Shown piece after piece: positions 37,617-47,056 of a stretch of DNA of 64,000 nt; the stretch's first letter is position 1; each line of letters opens with the position of its first letter. This DNA comes from Phorcus lineatus. Its lineage: Eukaryota > Mollusca > Gastropoda > Trochida > Trochidae. The stretch lies in assembly GCA_921293015.1 (NCBI GenBank), contig OV121085.1, positions 15,959,731 through 16,023,730 of the forward strand, read 5' to 3'. The notes under the pieces were generated by a model. That model had not been told where the DNA came from and did not search any database. It saw nothing but the letters and a program-made list of their open reading frames with translations. The translations under genes and the position numbers were made by a program.

Positions 37617-38270
37617 GCATTTGTTGATAATCATTTCCAATTTACTAATGGTCAAAACAGAGATATTATTTGAAATCATTTCATTGTATTGACAATGGTG
37701 AAGGTTTTTTTCCAAGCTTTTGGTCCTATCGCCTAATGGATATAACGGTAAAAGATGGTCCCTTGATTCCAAGCACATGATAAATAAAACATGATGGAAA
37801 CTGTGCATTGAACCTTCTAATATTTTATTTATCAAATCGATAAGTAACTCCACAAGACCGCGATCAAATGAATAATATTAATGTTTATATCTTGTTTTCT
37901 CTGAATTGAACACCACATGAAATATTGTGAAATTGCAGAAGCTTGAAACTGATGATGATAAACATATACCATGAACAGAATTAAAGATAATTATTTTATG
38001 GAATATAACGACAGCTGTTTATAAAATCATAGTTAAGAGGTTATTTGATTGGAAGCGCCTTCTTAAACTGCTTCAGAGATCACATCTCTTGATAGTCAAT
38101 TTTGTACAGGAAAGAGCAATATTGTGTTGGGATAACGTTCTTTTGTTAACATGTTTTGCTTTTATAACCTATTTCAAGAAACATTTGTGTTCTGACTTCT
38201 TGGTAAATAGAGGTTAGAGTTAGTATATTTGGTGATGCTGTGCCACCTATTAACTGTGGCACCTATTAAC
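37617..38270. other. 5' flank of receptor paralogue 1
   Basis: 37574-37790 is similar to the flank of paralogue 2 (shared pieces ATTTACTAATGG and TTTTCCAAGCTTTTGG-like sequence). Further out the sequence is AT-rich with no recognised gene. The 114-codon frame at 37509-37853 overlaps the receptor start and has no recognisable features. Confidence 0.55.
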
Positions 38271-38425
38271 GCCGAGAGCCGCGTATATGCGTCAAAATAA
38301 TGAGATCCTCTCAGCGAGAGCCGCATATATGCGTCCGTTAATTAGCAGTTTCTCACAGCGAGAGACGCTTATGTGCGTTAATTGAAAGCACCTCTTATTC
38401 GGCGAAAGCCGCGTATGTTCGTCCG
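38271..38425. repeat. Four spaced copies of a palindrome-centred motif
   Basis: GCGAGAGCCGCATATATGCG and close variants begin at about 38272, 38313, 38358 and 38402, at intervals of 41, 45 and 44 bp. The core CGCATATATGCG is a perfect palindrome in the second copy. The intervening sequence is AT-rich and not conserved. A short direct repeat (CACCTATTAAC) lies just upstream. Origin unknown: a decayed tandem array or a cluster of binding sites. Confidence 0.75.
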
Positions 38426-40315
38426 TCGTATAGTATAACAATGAACTTATTTTGAAAATCAGTTTAGCATCCATTAATGTAGATAACAGTTTCGTAAATA
38501 AGATGCTAGCCTAAGGAAAGCAATAAGAAATAAAATTCGTTGCTCTTTGTGCAAAAATATACTACGTTTGGTAAATGAAAACATTTTGAATATGTTGATC
38601 TTGGAAGGGAAAAATAAATACTTTTAAAAGAAGGTTTATTTATTCAGATGAAACGATTGGGGTCTTTGTGAAGTTACCAATTTTGAAACATTGTTAGATA
38701 TATTGTATCTGTAAAACGCTTTGAATTCATGTATCTAAGACGAAACGAGAGGAAGCGTTATTATAAACATTTGTTCTGAAGACAATTTGAAATATGTACA
38801 ACAAAGTACACTAAACCATGAACAGGTTTTAGTCTCACGAACGCACCTTCTTCCCCAGCTTGCCGACCTCGTGCAAGGCGAGCTCGCTAGCAGGCAACGT
38901 GTCAGCCACGAGGTTTTCACTAACAGTTGGCCGGTAGATTTTCACACGATAAGACGTGTGTGGGCTAACCAATTTAAATCTTTTTGAGTTCAGACAAAGT
39001 CTGGCTTAATATTTATTGGGATTTACACGTTAACACGTGTGTGCTTGTCACAATTTTGCTAATTAGGCAAAGTCTGATTATATTTTTCATATTTGTTATA
39101 TCAAGCCAACACTTGTAATTTCTACTCATTTTACATCGTGTTTATAACACATTTACAAAGTCTTTGAGGCATTTTGTGACATAGTACGATAGCCTTGTAG
39201 CTATAGTGGGGATTTCTTTATTGGGTATTTCATTTGTTTCTTACTTTCACATTACACTGCACTTTTCATGATTATTTAACAGGGTCATATTTAAGTTTGG
39301 AGGTCGGAGTGGATCATTATTATCTTTCCTTTTTCTTCTCACTATCTCACTTTCATTCTACTGCATTCACTCTTCAAAACAACATTTATGTACATGTATT
39401 CATAAATAATTTGTTAAGAATTTGAGGCTATTGAAAGTGACACTTTGATTTTACCTTTACTTCTTGGATGCCTCACTTTAGGGATGTCATGTCATGAACT
39501 ATCAATTTAATAATTGCATGTAATTAATATTTTGAACGCCAGTTTTGTTCTACTTTGAATACTATTATTAATATAAGAGTTGGTTCGAATATTACTTTAC
39601 TAAACTAGCTGAGCGCATCCTGTATCATGCACGGTCAGTGGCGGTCCTGTAACAATAATAGTTTTAGCATGTACATGGGTTTTTTTTAATTCGACAATAT
39701 GCTTCATAGATCCACGACCCTGTCTGTCATTGAATGGATACATACACGTTAAATTATAATTAGAGTTGACAACGGAATAGATCACTTGGTCAATATTAAT
39801 AATCATTACATTCGTTGATGTTACGTGCTATCTCTTAAATCGGGATATCATTTCCATAAATTCTTAATTACCGATTAATTAATTCTTCTTCCTAATTAAT
39901 TTGAGATACCGACACACTAGTACTGTATCTACTCGACATGGTGTGTAGATATGCAGTATTTGTATTTACAAATAGAAATGCATGTAAATCAACATATGTG
40001 AAAATATTTGGTACGTTACGTGTTTATGTGTTAGTACTTGCAAAGGTGTGTACAATATGCCGCCATCAAATCACTGTAGTGGTTGATTGAGAAAGACAAT
40101 CTAACATGAAGATTGACAAATGCTAAATATATACTATAATATGTAAGTGTCTGTCTGTGTTTATTATTTGCTGTTAAGTTTGCAGTTTAAGTACTGTTGT
40201 TTAGGTATAAGTAAGAGAAATTGTCTCTCATAACATTTTGACCAATATAAAAGGTGCGATATCAAACCAGTTTACCTGTCAATTTATTTGGCGAGACAAT
40301 GAAAACAATTTCACA
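38426..40315. other. Noncoding stretch with a worn 81-bp tandem
   Basis: 38944-39165 appears to hold three diverged units, each with an ACACG/ACACGTGTGTG-type piece followed by CAAAGTCT (units near 38944, 39025 and 39130). The moderately GC-rich piece at 38840-38960 has a 66-codon frame with no recognised motif. Nothing else was recognised. Confidence 0.45.
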
Positions 40316-40323
40316 ATCTCTTT

Positions 40324-40641
40324 GGGGGCGGGATAGCGCAGTGGTTAGCGCGTTCGGCTTCGGATCAGAAGGTCCGTGGTTCGAATCCCGCCAGGGGCTC
40401 GGCAACTTTGTCTGCAGTAGAGAACTGTTCTACACGCAGACAGGTTTGAGTGCAATGCTATACTGAAAATCAGCGCAGTACCACCCATGGTTCGCTAGTT
40501 CCAGCCGATGCTCGCAGGTTTCACCGCAATGCATAGCCACAATGGTGTTGCGGGCTTTCTTCCTGCAATAATATTAGCAGCCACGATATAAGTGAAATAA
40601 TCTTGAAAGCGGCGTTAAACACCAACTCACCTCACCTCACT
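40324..40641 (+). repeat. Full-length tRNA-derived SINE with target duplication
   Basis: This is the reference copy for the family. The head GGGGGCGGGATAGCGCAGTG continues as a tRNA-like sequence (A box TAGCGCAGTGG; a loop reading CTTCGGA that could be an Arg TCG anticodon; B box GGTTCGAATCC). The body includes TGTCTGCAGTAGAGAACTG and CAATGGTGTTGCGGGCTTTC. The tail GAAAGCGGCGTTAAACACC ends in CACCTCACCTCAC. Target duplication ATCTCTTT lies at 40316-40323 and 40642-40649. RNA polymerase III promoter boxes are intact by eye. Copies of this family cluster around the two receptor genes. Confidence 0.93.
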
Positions 40642-40996
40642 ATCTCTTTCTCTCTCTTTGAGTATGTTTATGAATTGAAATCGGACAAACCGCAAAACAT
40701 AAACTCAATGGTGAAATATCACGTTATATTCCTGTAAAGTATCAATAAACAGCACCTGCATCTATCTTCATGGAACTATAAAACAATCAAGACTTTATGG
40801 CACAAGGCTAGACAGTTTCCGTTCAAAGGCTGTCGCGAAAAGAGCGGTGCTTTGAGGTAATTGGTCTCGCTACAGCGAGCAGCGTCTGTGGTCAGTGGCC
40901 CAGGCGTTGGGCCGTGAAGCTGCCTCGGCATTAATGAGTTAAGGTCCACGGGGGGCAATGCCCTAAAACTTTTGATCATCTGCTTCTACAAAATAT

Positions 40997-41488
40997 TTAA
41001 CGCCACTTTCAAGAGTATTTCACTTACATCGGGGCTGCAAGTATTATTGCAGGGAGAAAGCCCGCAACACCATTGTGGCTATCCATAGCTGCGAAACCTG
41101 CGAGAATCGGCTGTAACTAGCGAACCATGGGTGATACTGCGCTGAAATTAAGTATAAGGTGAGGTGAGATGATATGGGGTTTAACCCCGCTTTCAAGAGT
41201 GTTTCACTTATTTCACTGCTGCCAGTGTTATTGCAGGAAGAAAGCCCGCAACACTATTGTGGCTATGCATAGCGCTAAAACCCGAGAGCATCGGCTGGAA
41301 CTACAGAACCATGGGTTGTACTGCGCTGAAATGCAATGAAGCATTGCACCGAAATTCAGTTAAGTATTGCACCAAAACCTTACTGCGTGTAGAAGACTTT
41401 TCTACTGCAGAAGTTGCCGAGCCCCTGGCGAACCACGGACCTCTGGGTCCGAATTCAAACCCGCTCACCACTGCGATATCCCGCCACC
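40997..41488 (-). repeat. Near full-length SINE interrupted by a second SINE
   Basis: The tail and body run from 40997 to about 41155 on the minus strand and resume near 41351-41368 (TGCACCAAAACCTTACTGCG), continuing to the complete tRNA-like head that ends CTGCGATATCCCGCCACC. The interruption at 41156-41350 is another copy of the same family, so this element is the older of the two. Confidence 0.88.
41156..41350 (-). repeat. 5'-truncated SINE nested in the SINE at 40997
   Basis: Tail AGGTGAGGTGAGATGATATG then GGGTTTAACCCCGCTTTCAA and body, stopping within the region before the tRNA head. TTAAGTAT occurs immediately before it (41148-41155) and again at 41360-41367, and similarity extends to GAAATT on each side, which marks the target duplication within the host SINE. 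Confidence 0.85.
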
Positions 41489-41879
41489 TTTATCTCACCG
41501 AAGTACCTTTCTTTTACAAAACCTCGATTTGTGATTGGGGCTACTACAATTTTTAAGATGAATTAAGAAGCGAGATTGAGTGGCAATTTTTAAGGTCTTT
41601 GTTTAGTATGTAGCCTTTTGGTAAATACTTAAATGGACCTTTACCTTTATGAAATTGAAAGTGTCCCCTTTACGTAAATGGTATTTAAAGAGATGAGTAA
41701 ATATATATATATATATATATCCTTCCAAAATAATGAACTTCAGATGTAAAGCCGTCAAGACCAGGAAATTTATCGTTTTTAAATGTACTTTTTCTTATTC
41801 ATTCAGAGTATGGTATAATAAAATATGATGCCAAAAGAGCTTCATTATCTATGGCTCTATATTCATTAATGTAAATCCC
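41489..41879. other. Noncoding stretch with (AT)10 microsatellite
   Basis: A pure AT dinucleotide tract occupies 41701-41720. No gene was recognised. Confidence 0.7.
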
Positions 41880-42330
41880 TTGCCTAAGGTGTCTGTACAC
41901 ATTATTCCTATTTTTCTATGGCCTCTTGGCTTGTGAAGAAGATGAAAGTTGGTTTCTAAAAAAAAGATAGCCATTGGCACTATAGCTAATAAGTCTATCT
42001 ATAATTTATTTTACAAATGGAAGCAGAGTCACCAATTGGCACAAATATATAAATCATAACTCCTATAAGCTGAGGAGTCTGCACACAAGGTTTTAACTTA
42101 ATTGATATTTTGCATCTGAAGAAGAAAAACAAATTAGCTGTTTTAAGGCATGGCTCCTGGGATCCTTATTCGGCCGCGCGGGGTCACTGAGTCACCAGAA
42201 CGATCAATTAGAATCCCCACCACAAGTTCCAGCTTTCTAGGCCTCTTGCTTCGGGAGACGAAGATGAAAATAGTTTTTCAGTGAGTGGCCCCCATGTGGC
42301 CTATCAGGCCAGATGAGCTAAACATCTAAA
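41880..42330 (-). repeat. Two copies of an unidentified interspersed repeat
   Basis: 42130-42330 matches the reverse complement of 43680-43850 (core CAGCTTTCTAGGCCTCTTGC here). A more worn copy lies at 41880-42070 (CTATGGCCTCTTGGCTTGTG then AAGAAGATGAAAG). They are noncoding, with no terminal repeats defined. Confidence 0.65.
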
Positions 42331-43640
42331 GGTGTACGGATGGACTTACGCCAAAGGCCATGCCTTATCATAGGTCTAAAAAGCTTTAAAAGCCTGGTGA
42401 GCTTAAAATGGGTAGTTGTACGTCCTCCATTTAAAACTGATATACTCAAACATGCTTATTCATTAATTTGCTATTATATTGACTCATCAAGCCTGGTGAA
42501 TGTCATGATGATATCCATCTCTTGCTGTTTGACAGAGGTACTCTTTGCTAGTAAATTACACCAAAGATGAGGACTAGAGACGGTTGGAAGGAATTGCTTT
42601 ATTTTCCTACGAGCATATAACATGGAGAAAAAAATGAACTCAAACTGCAGCTATCAGAATATTGGTACACATCACAATATAAATGATAAATGATATGACA
42701 CATTACATATTGTGACTATTAACTACAGTCTTTTTGCAATGACATCCTTCAAAAAACAAAATAGATGTACCAAAATATAAAATAACTATACATTATTGAC
42801 TATATATAACACATTATGACTAAATATTCATTAGTAATCTATCAATACATTATTTGAGAATACGTCGAATAATAAGTAACGATACTTGATTTACAGCCAC
42901 TATCATAAGACTCAACTACACACATGGATATTTGCAACATTGTGATTGTATATAAAAGAAGAACACAAATTATATAAACTGATAAGTACAGGATTCTATA
43001 CCATGCTTTAAAATGCCATATTGTCATGACATCATATAGTGATAATTGATTGTAAATGAATTATTATGATATTATGAATTATATATGATTATCAGGATTA
43101 TTTTTTACCAGAGAATTCTCATATCTGATTCACGGACACTTTTGAAAACCTCTTTTAATCAAAGCTAAACAAAACATATCAAAAGACATTTAACAGGAAA
43201 GTGCACTTTGACGAAAAGAACTAACCAATGGATATACCTTACATATAACTTTTACTACAAACATTACAATATAATGTTAGTTTGGAAATAAAAACTGTTA
43301 TCAGTTGAAACAGTATTAATTATTTTTTTATAAATAACATTTCAACACAATATTTCACCCAAATTGTGTTGAAATAAATAGCCGAACTAATTCGAAATTC
43401 GAAGTATTCGTACGTTCACATACCGCACGAAGCTCACTTGCTTAGAACTTTGATTTCGTGAAGCACTTCAAAGTTGATGTTTATGTGATCTTGTCTAAAA
43501 TTCCCGATCGGTTCATTGGAATAGCAAAGCGTCCATCCGTCCATCCATCCGTGTGTAAACTTTTCACTATTTCAACTTCTCCAAAACATTCATTCAACAA
43601 ATCTGAAATCGTTTTAACAGACCTTTTTAGCCAATGTAGT
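42331..43640. other. Noncoding stretch, 3' side of receptor paralogue 2
   Basis: Very AT-rich, especially 42600-43400. A short GTCCATCC microsatellite sits at 43531-43552, at the edge of the repeat that follows. No gene was recognised. Confidence 0.5.
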
Positions 43641-43850
43641 GTTTCAAATATTTCATAACCTTGTGACCCCTATGAAGGACCACAGGGTCAGGTCCTGAAA
43701 ACCTATTTTCATCTTCTTCTCCAGAAGCAAGAAGCCTAGAAAGCTGAAACCGGGGGCGCCGACTCTATAGCTGATGGAGATTCTGCTTTATAGGTTTTGT
43801 GACTCTGTGACCCAAAAGCGGGCACTGGGCCACGCCCAAAAAAAACTAGA
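43641..43850 (+). repeat. Interspersed repeat copy next to receptor paralogue 2
   Basis: It contains CTTCTCCAGAAGCAAGAAGC followed by CTAGAAAGCTGAAACC and GTGACTCTGTGACCC, and is homologous in inverted orientation to 42130-42330. It ends within about 15 bp of the receptor stop codon, so it probably lies in or replaces the gene's 3' untranslated region. Confidence 0.65.
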
Positions 43851-43862
43851 AAACAGCAATGA

Positions 43863-45152
43863 TCATTGATAAGTAAATACCATTATTGTGAAGTAGATAA
43901 AATTAGAAGCAAGGATTGAAACAAAAAAAGCTGTAGCAAAGATTCTGTCAAGTGTCTGAGAAACATCAACCCAGGAAATTGAAACCTCCTCCTTCATAAC
44001 TCCTTCGTTGTCTTTTTCATGTTGATCATCATCACAGTTCTTTGCCAGATGGTCAGGAAAAGTCGTGACTGTACGTTTTTGCAGTTCATGTTGGAACGTA
44101 TTGACACAAGGAGTCTGTTTTTTTAATTTCTTTTGTCGTTCCGTTAGTAAATATCCGATCCATACGGGAACTTCATCATTCTCCTTGTATGTAGATATCC
44201 TCAGAGTGAGAATAGCAAGTGCAACTGAAAGAGTTCCTATTATAAGAAGAACAGTGAGGTAAATTGTCAATACAGAAGTCTGTCTGGAGGTTTTTGGAAG
44301 ATGGTCACCCAAGAGTGTTAAGAAGACCACAAATGACAGAAGAATTGACATTGATAGACCAACTCTGTCACCCTTGTCCATCGGGAGTGCAAAGACCAAC
44401 GCGATCAACGCTGATATGCAAATCAGAGGCAAAACCAAGTTGATTATGTAAAATGATGGATACCTTTTTAAGTGAAATGAAACGGCGACCCCAGGAACGA
44501 AATAAAAACCTTTCATTACAGATTTGATGGTCACATCAGATAAATCCCACAGACTATTTGACGCATGATGATTAAAATAAAGTGTATCTATTTCACGATT
44601 ATCACTTGCAATTGGGGTTATATTTATTGCTTCTGGCAACAACATCCAACTTCCAATATTTATGTCACAGGTTTGAGTATCAAAAGGAAAATAGGTTATA
44701 TCAAGTCCACATTTGGTTTTAAACATACCCCCAGGCATCCATGTTACGTCTCCATTGCTCTGAACTGAACAGATGATGTTGTCTTCTCCAAGCATGCTTC
44801 GTTCCTTCATGGTGTTAGTAATAGTCAGATCCGGAACCCATATCCTTCTTTGATAATAGTAAACCGTGCTTACATTATATTCAGTGTCATTCCATGAAAG
44901 TCTTTGGTCAACCCATCGAACATTTACCCATCCATTAACGGTCACCGATTGTTCTTTTTCATCCAGATCAACGAAGGAAATGACACCAAATCCAACTTCA
45001 ATAACAAGGGGCATGTTATCCATCGACCGGGGAGGAACGCTGGTGTCATATCCATTTAGTTTTTCTGCAATAAGTTTAGTCCTGGTATCAACATCGAATG
45101 TTCTCATCATAGCAAACATTTGCAAAAACACCGTAAGGACTATAGCAGTCAT
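43863..45152 (-). CDS. Intronless nicotinic-like Cys-loop receptor subunit (paralogue 2)
   Basis: Same architecture as the gene at 36248. From the ATG at 45152 it gives 429 residues; a frame opening four codons earlier at a GTG is less likely to be used. Features: hydrophobic N-terminus, WVPD at 105-108, Cys loop C148-C162 (YFPFDTQ inside), GSW 167-169, M1 near 233-257, M2 starting GDRVGLSMSI (Asp at -1', Leu at 9'), M3 293-317, M4 near 401-425. Loop C again lacks the Cys pair. By manual alignment it is gap-free with paralogue 1 to about residue 340: about 74 percent identical over residues 21-230, about 94 percent over 231-320, and fully identical over 252-304. The M3-M4 loop is unrelated in sequence and richer in Lys, Glu and Asp. 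Residues 181-220 (loops F and C) are the most divergent extracellular part, suggesting a different ligand or partner preference. The ligand is unknown. Confidence 0.95.
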   Translation of the reverse strand: MTAIVLTVFLQMFAMMRTFDVDTRTKLIAEKLNGYDTSVPPRSMDNMPLVIEVGFGVISFVDLDEKEQSVTVNGWVNVRWVDQRLSWNDTEYNVSTVYYYQRRIWVPDLTITNTMKERSMLGEDNIICSVQSNGDVTWMPGGMFKTKCGLDITYFPFDTQTCDINIGSWMLLPEAINITPIASDNREIDTLYFNHHASNSLWDLSDVTIKSVMKGFYFVPGVAVSFHLKRYPSFYIINLVLPLICISALIALVFALPMDKGDRVGLSMSILLSFVVFLTLLGDHLPKTSRQTSVLTIYLTVLLIIGTLSVALAILTLRISTYKENDEVPVWIGYLLTERQKKLKKQTPCVNTFQHELQKRTVTTFPDHLAKNCDDDQHEKDNEGVMKEEVSISWVDVSQTLDRIFATAFFVSILASNFIYFTIMVFTYQ

Positions 45153-45195
45153 GCTGATGTCCACTGAATAGTCGCACTATCGGCAAATAAGATCG

Positions 45196-45202
45196 TTTTA
45201 TA
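45196..45202 (-). promoter_or_regulatory. Proximal TATA box of receptor paralogue 2
   Basis: Minus-strand TATAAAA lies 50 nt before the ATG. It corresponds in position to the TATA box of paralogue 1. A TCAGT initiator-like pentamer lies about 36 nt downstream of it. Confidence 0.6.
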
Positions 45203-45347
45203 TGTAGTGTTCGATCAACGGATTGTTTACATAATTTTTGTAATTACTAATGGCTTACGGATTTTATGACAGCAGTTCTGTTTAATGGTAACGTAAAATC
45301 GTTTTCTAATGTCAACGGAATAGTTGCACTACCGACAAATTGTACCG

Positions 45348-45356
45348 TTTTATATA
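45348..45356 (-). promoter_or_regulatory. Distal TATA box of receptor paralogue 2
   Basis: Minus-strand TATATAAAA lies exactly 152 bp upstream of the proximal box, in the outer unit of the tandem duplication. If used, it would give a leader about 150 nt longer than the proximal start. Confidence 0.5.
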
Positions 45357-45654
45357 TAGGGTTCAATCAAAGAATTATGTACATAATCTTTGTATATACC
45401 ACTGGCTTAATGATTTATAAACAAAGTTCAGTTTAATGGTAATGTAAAGTTGTTTTCCAACCTTTTAGTTTTAGCTTCTAATGGGTTTAATTTGTATACA
45501 TGTATGGTTCTTGTACATTAGAGATGATAGAACATAATAAAGGCCCATTTAACAGTTAGGTATGTATTATGATATATAATAAACTTTGAGTAGAGGTAAT
45601 TACGTTGATTGACATATTGATCTTGAAGTCCTTTTGTTTTTATAACTGATATGA

Positions 45655-45884
45655 GATGTGTGGTTTATCGCCGTTTTCATAACTATTTCACTCATTTAAC
45701 AACTGCTATTACTATTGCAGAGAGCCCACAAAACTAGTGTGACTATTTGTTGCGGTGAAAGCTGGTGGTACTGTCTGCTGAAATTCAGATTAGGATTGCA
45801 CTCAAATCTTACTGCATGTAAAACAATTCTCTATTACAGACAAAGCCCCTGGCAGGATTCGAACCTTAGACCTCTTGAGCCGGG
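45655..45884 (-). repeat. Degraded tRNA-derived SINE
   Basis: Head (CCCCTGGCAGGATTCGAACC on the plus strand), body (TTACTGCATGTAAAACAATT) and tail (TTTATCGCCGTTTTCATAAC) are all recognisable but more diverged than in the copy at 40324. Parts of the body are deleted. No target duplication was seen. Confidence 0.82.
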
Positions 45885-46819
45885 GTTTGTGGACTTTGAA
45901 GTAATCTCAATGTCATGCCACCAACATTACCAAAAAAAGTCTTTCCAATCCTAAATAAGGTAAGACGTAACGAGTCGTTACAACTTATTTTACCATGTAC
46001 AGCTGCATACCGAAAGTTTGGTCACATATCTGCGCATCCCACTGCAAATATCATTTAATTTTGGGTGTGTTTGCGGCATCAAAGCATTACGAAAACGAAA
46101 CGGGTAATGTTGAATTTTTAATCAAGGAAGTTTATATCCATTGTTCCTTAACGGAGTCGTATCTCACATCCAAAAGTTAACCATAGCAGTTTTTGCAGGT
46201 CATTAAGTGACCAGGCGTCAACATTTCGAAAACACTCATTTTATTTTGTTTTGCTGCAAACTACATCTGAAGTTATCAACAGCTTAAAACCCAAGCCATA
46301 TTTGTTCCCTTGAACTAGGCCAAAGTGATCGTGATGAATTTTTTTGGAAATGGAATATTTTGATCGAAATTCAAGGAAAAAGCAATTTTAAAAATATGAC
46401 CCCCTTCTGTCTATTTCATCACGAGAGACAAGACGATCCCAAAATAAGTAAAAGAATGGCACATGGACAATGGGTGATTCATGGCAGTTTTTCTGAACTT
46501 ATTTTATTGACGTCCAAACTAAACCCAAATTAAATTATATTTGCACTACGATAGCGTGGTATTATGAAAAAACTTATGGTATACAGCTGTAGATTGGTCA
46601 GACACAGAGCTGGCTTGTAATTTGACTAATGAATTATAGTCCAGAGTAGGGTAATCTGAATTATTGAACGATAATTGTCTGTCCAGGTTTAGTAGAAGGG
46701 GGGAGGTTATAGGTGGGTATAGCACATTACACCCCTTGGGAAGTTATTTCCTTTGTTTTATTTGAAGGTTATATGCCATAGCCACCATGTGCGCATGTTG
46801 GTTATCTCATAACTGCCAT
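45885..46819. other. Noncoding stretch, no gene seen
   Basis: Short frames only, with no recognised repeats or motifs, up to the SINE-tail insertion at 46833. Confidence 0.5.
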
Positions 46820-46832
46820 GGTCGGTTATGAG

Positions 46833-46894
46833 TGAGTACATGAGTTGGTGTTTAACGTGCCTTTTCTAAGAACATTTCAGTTATTAAACACCTG
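46833..46894 (-). repeat. 62-bp SINE 3'-tail insertion with perfect 13-bp target duplication
   Basis: GGTCGGTTATGAG occurs at 46820-46832 and again at 46895-46907. Between them are only 62 bp: a TGAGTACATGAGTTGGTGTT simple-tail and GTTTAACG-type SINE end with the adjacent ACATTTCAGTTATTAAACAC. It is an extremely 5'-truncated SINE, or a retroposed SINE tail from a related family. Confidence 0.88.
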
Positions 46895-46984
46895 GGTCGG
46901 TTATGAGATGGTCAATGTCTACAAACAAATGGACTTGTAAAATTTTGAAATTTCACCAAGCTAGAAATATAAGATTTATGAAAG

Positions 46985-47056
46985 GCGTCAGTGGGATTCG
47001 AACCCAGTACCTCTCTGTTGACATGCAGCACCTCTACCACTTGGGCTAACGAGGAT
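46985..47056 (-). repeat. tRNA-like sequence, probably a retroposed SINE head
   Basis: Minus strand: A-box-like TAGCCCAAGTGG and a perfect B box, GGGTTCGAATCCC, are correctly spaced. Acceptor and anticodon stems do not pair by manual folding, so a working tRNA is unlikely. It differs from the head of the main SINE family here. Confidence 0.5.

Larger units (their letters stand above)
45159..45461. repeat. 152-bp tandem duplication of the receptor promoter region
   Basis: Units 45159-45310 and 45311-45461 align throughout, for example GAATAGTCGCACTATCGGCA against GAATAGTTGCACTACCGACA and AATGGTAACGTAAAATCG against AATGGTAATGTAAAGTTG. The inner unit directly adjoins the start codon of paralogue 2. 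The upstream flank of paralogue 1 aligns with one unit only, so the tandem arose after the two genes separated or was lost from the other. Confidence 0.88.

Noticed and set aside
37509..37853. 114-codon minus-strand frame overlapping the start of receptor paralogue 1
   Set aside because: It runs through the TATA box and promoter flank that is conserved with paralogue 2 and ends inside the receptor in another frame. It is best explained as a shadow; any use would be as an upstream frame only.
38787..38987. GC-richer 66-codon frame as an exon
   Set aside because: No motif, no partner exons with convincing splice sites, and it runs into a worn tandem repeat.
40324..40400. Functional tRNA-Arg gene
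   Set aside because: The tRNA-like head continues directly into the SINE body found in other copies, and the whole unit is enclosed by one target duplication. The anticodon stem pairs poorly.
45153..45164. GTG start four codons upstream for receptor paralogue 2
   Set aside because: An ATG follows at 45152 at the position that aligns with the start of paralogue 1. Non-ATG starts are rare in animals.
46985..47056. Functional tRNA gene
   Set aside because: Internal promoter boxes are good, but acceptor and anticodon stems do not pair. Kept as a tRNA-like repeat.
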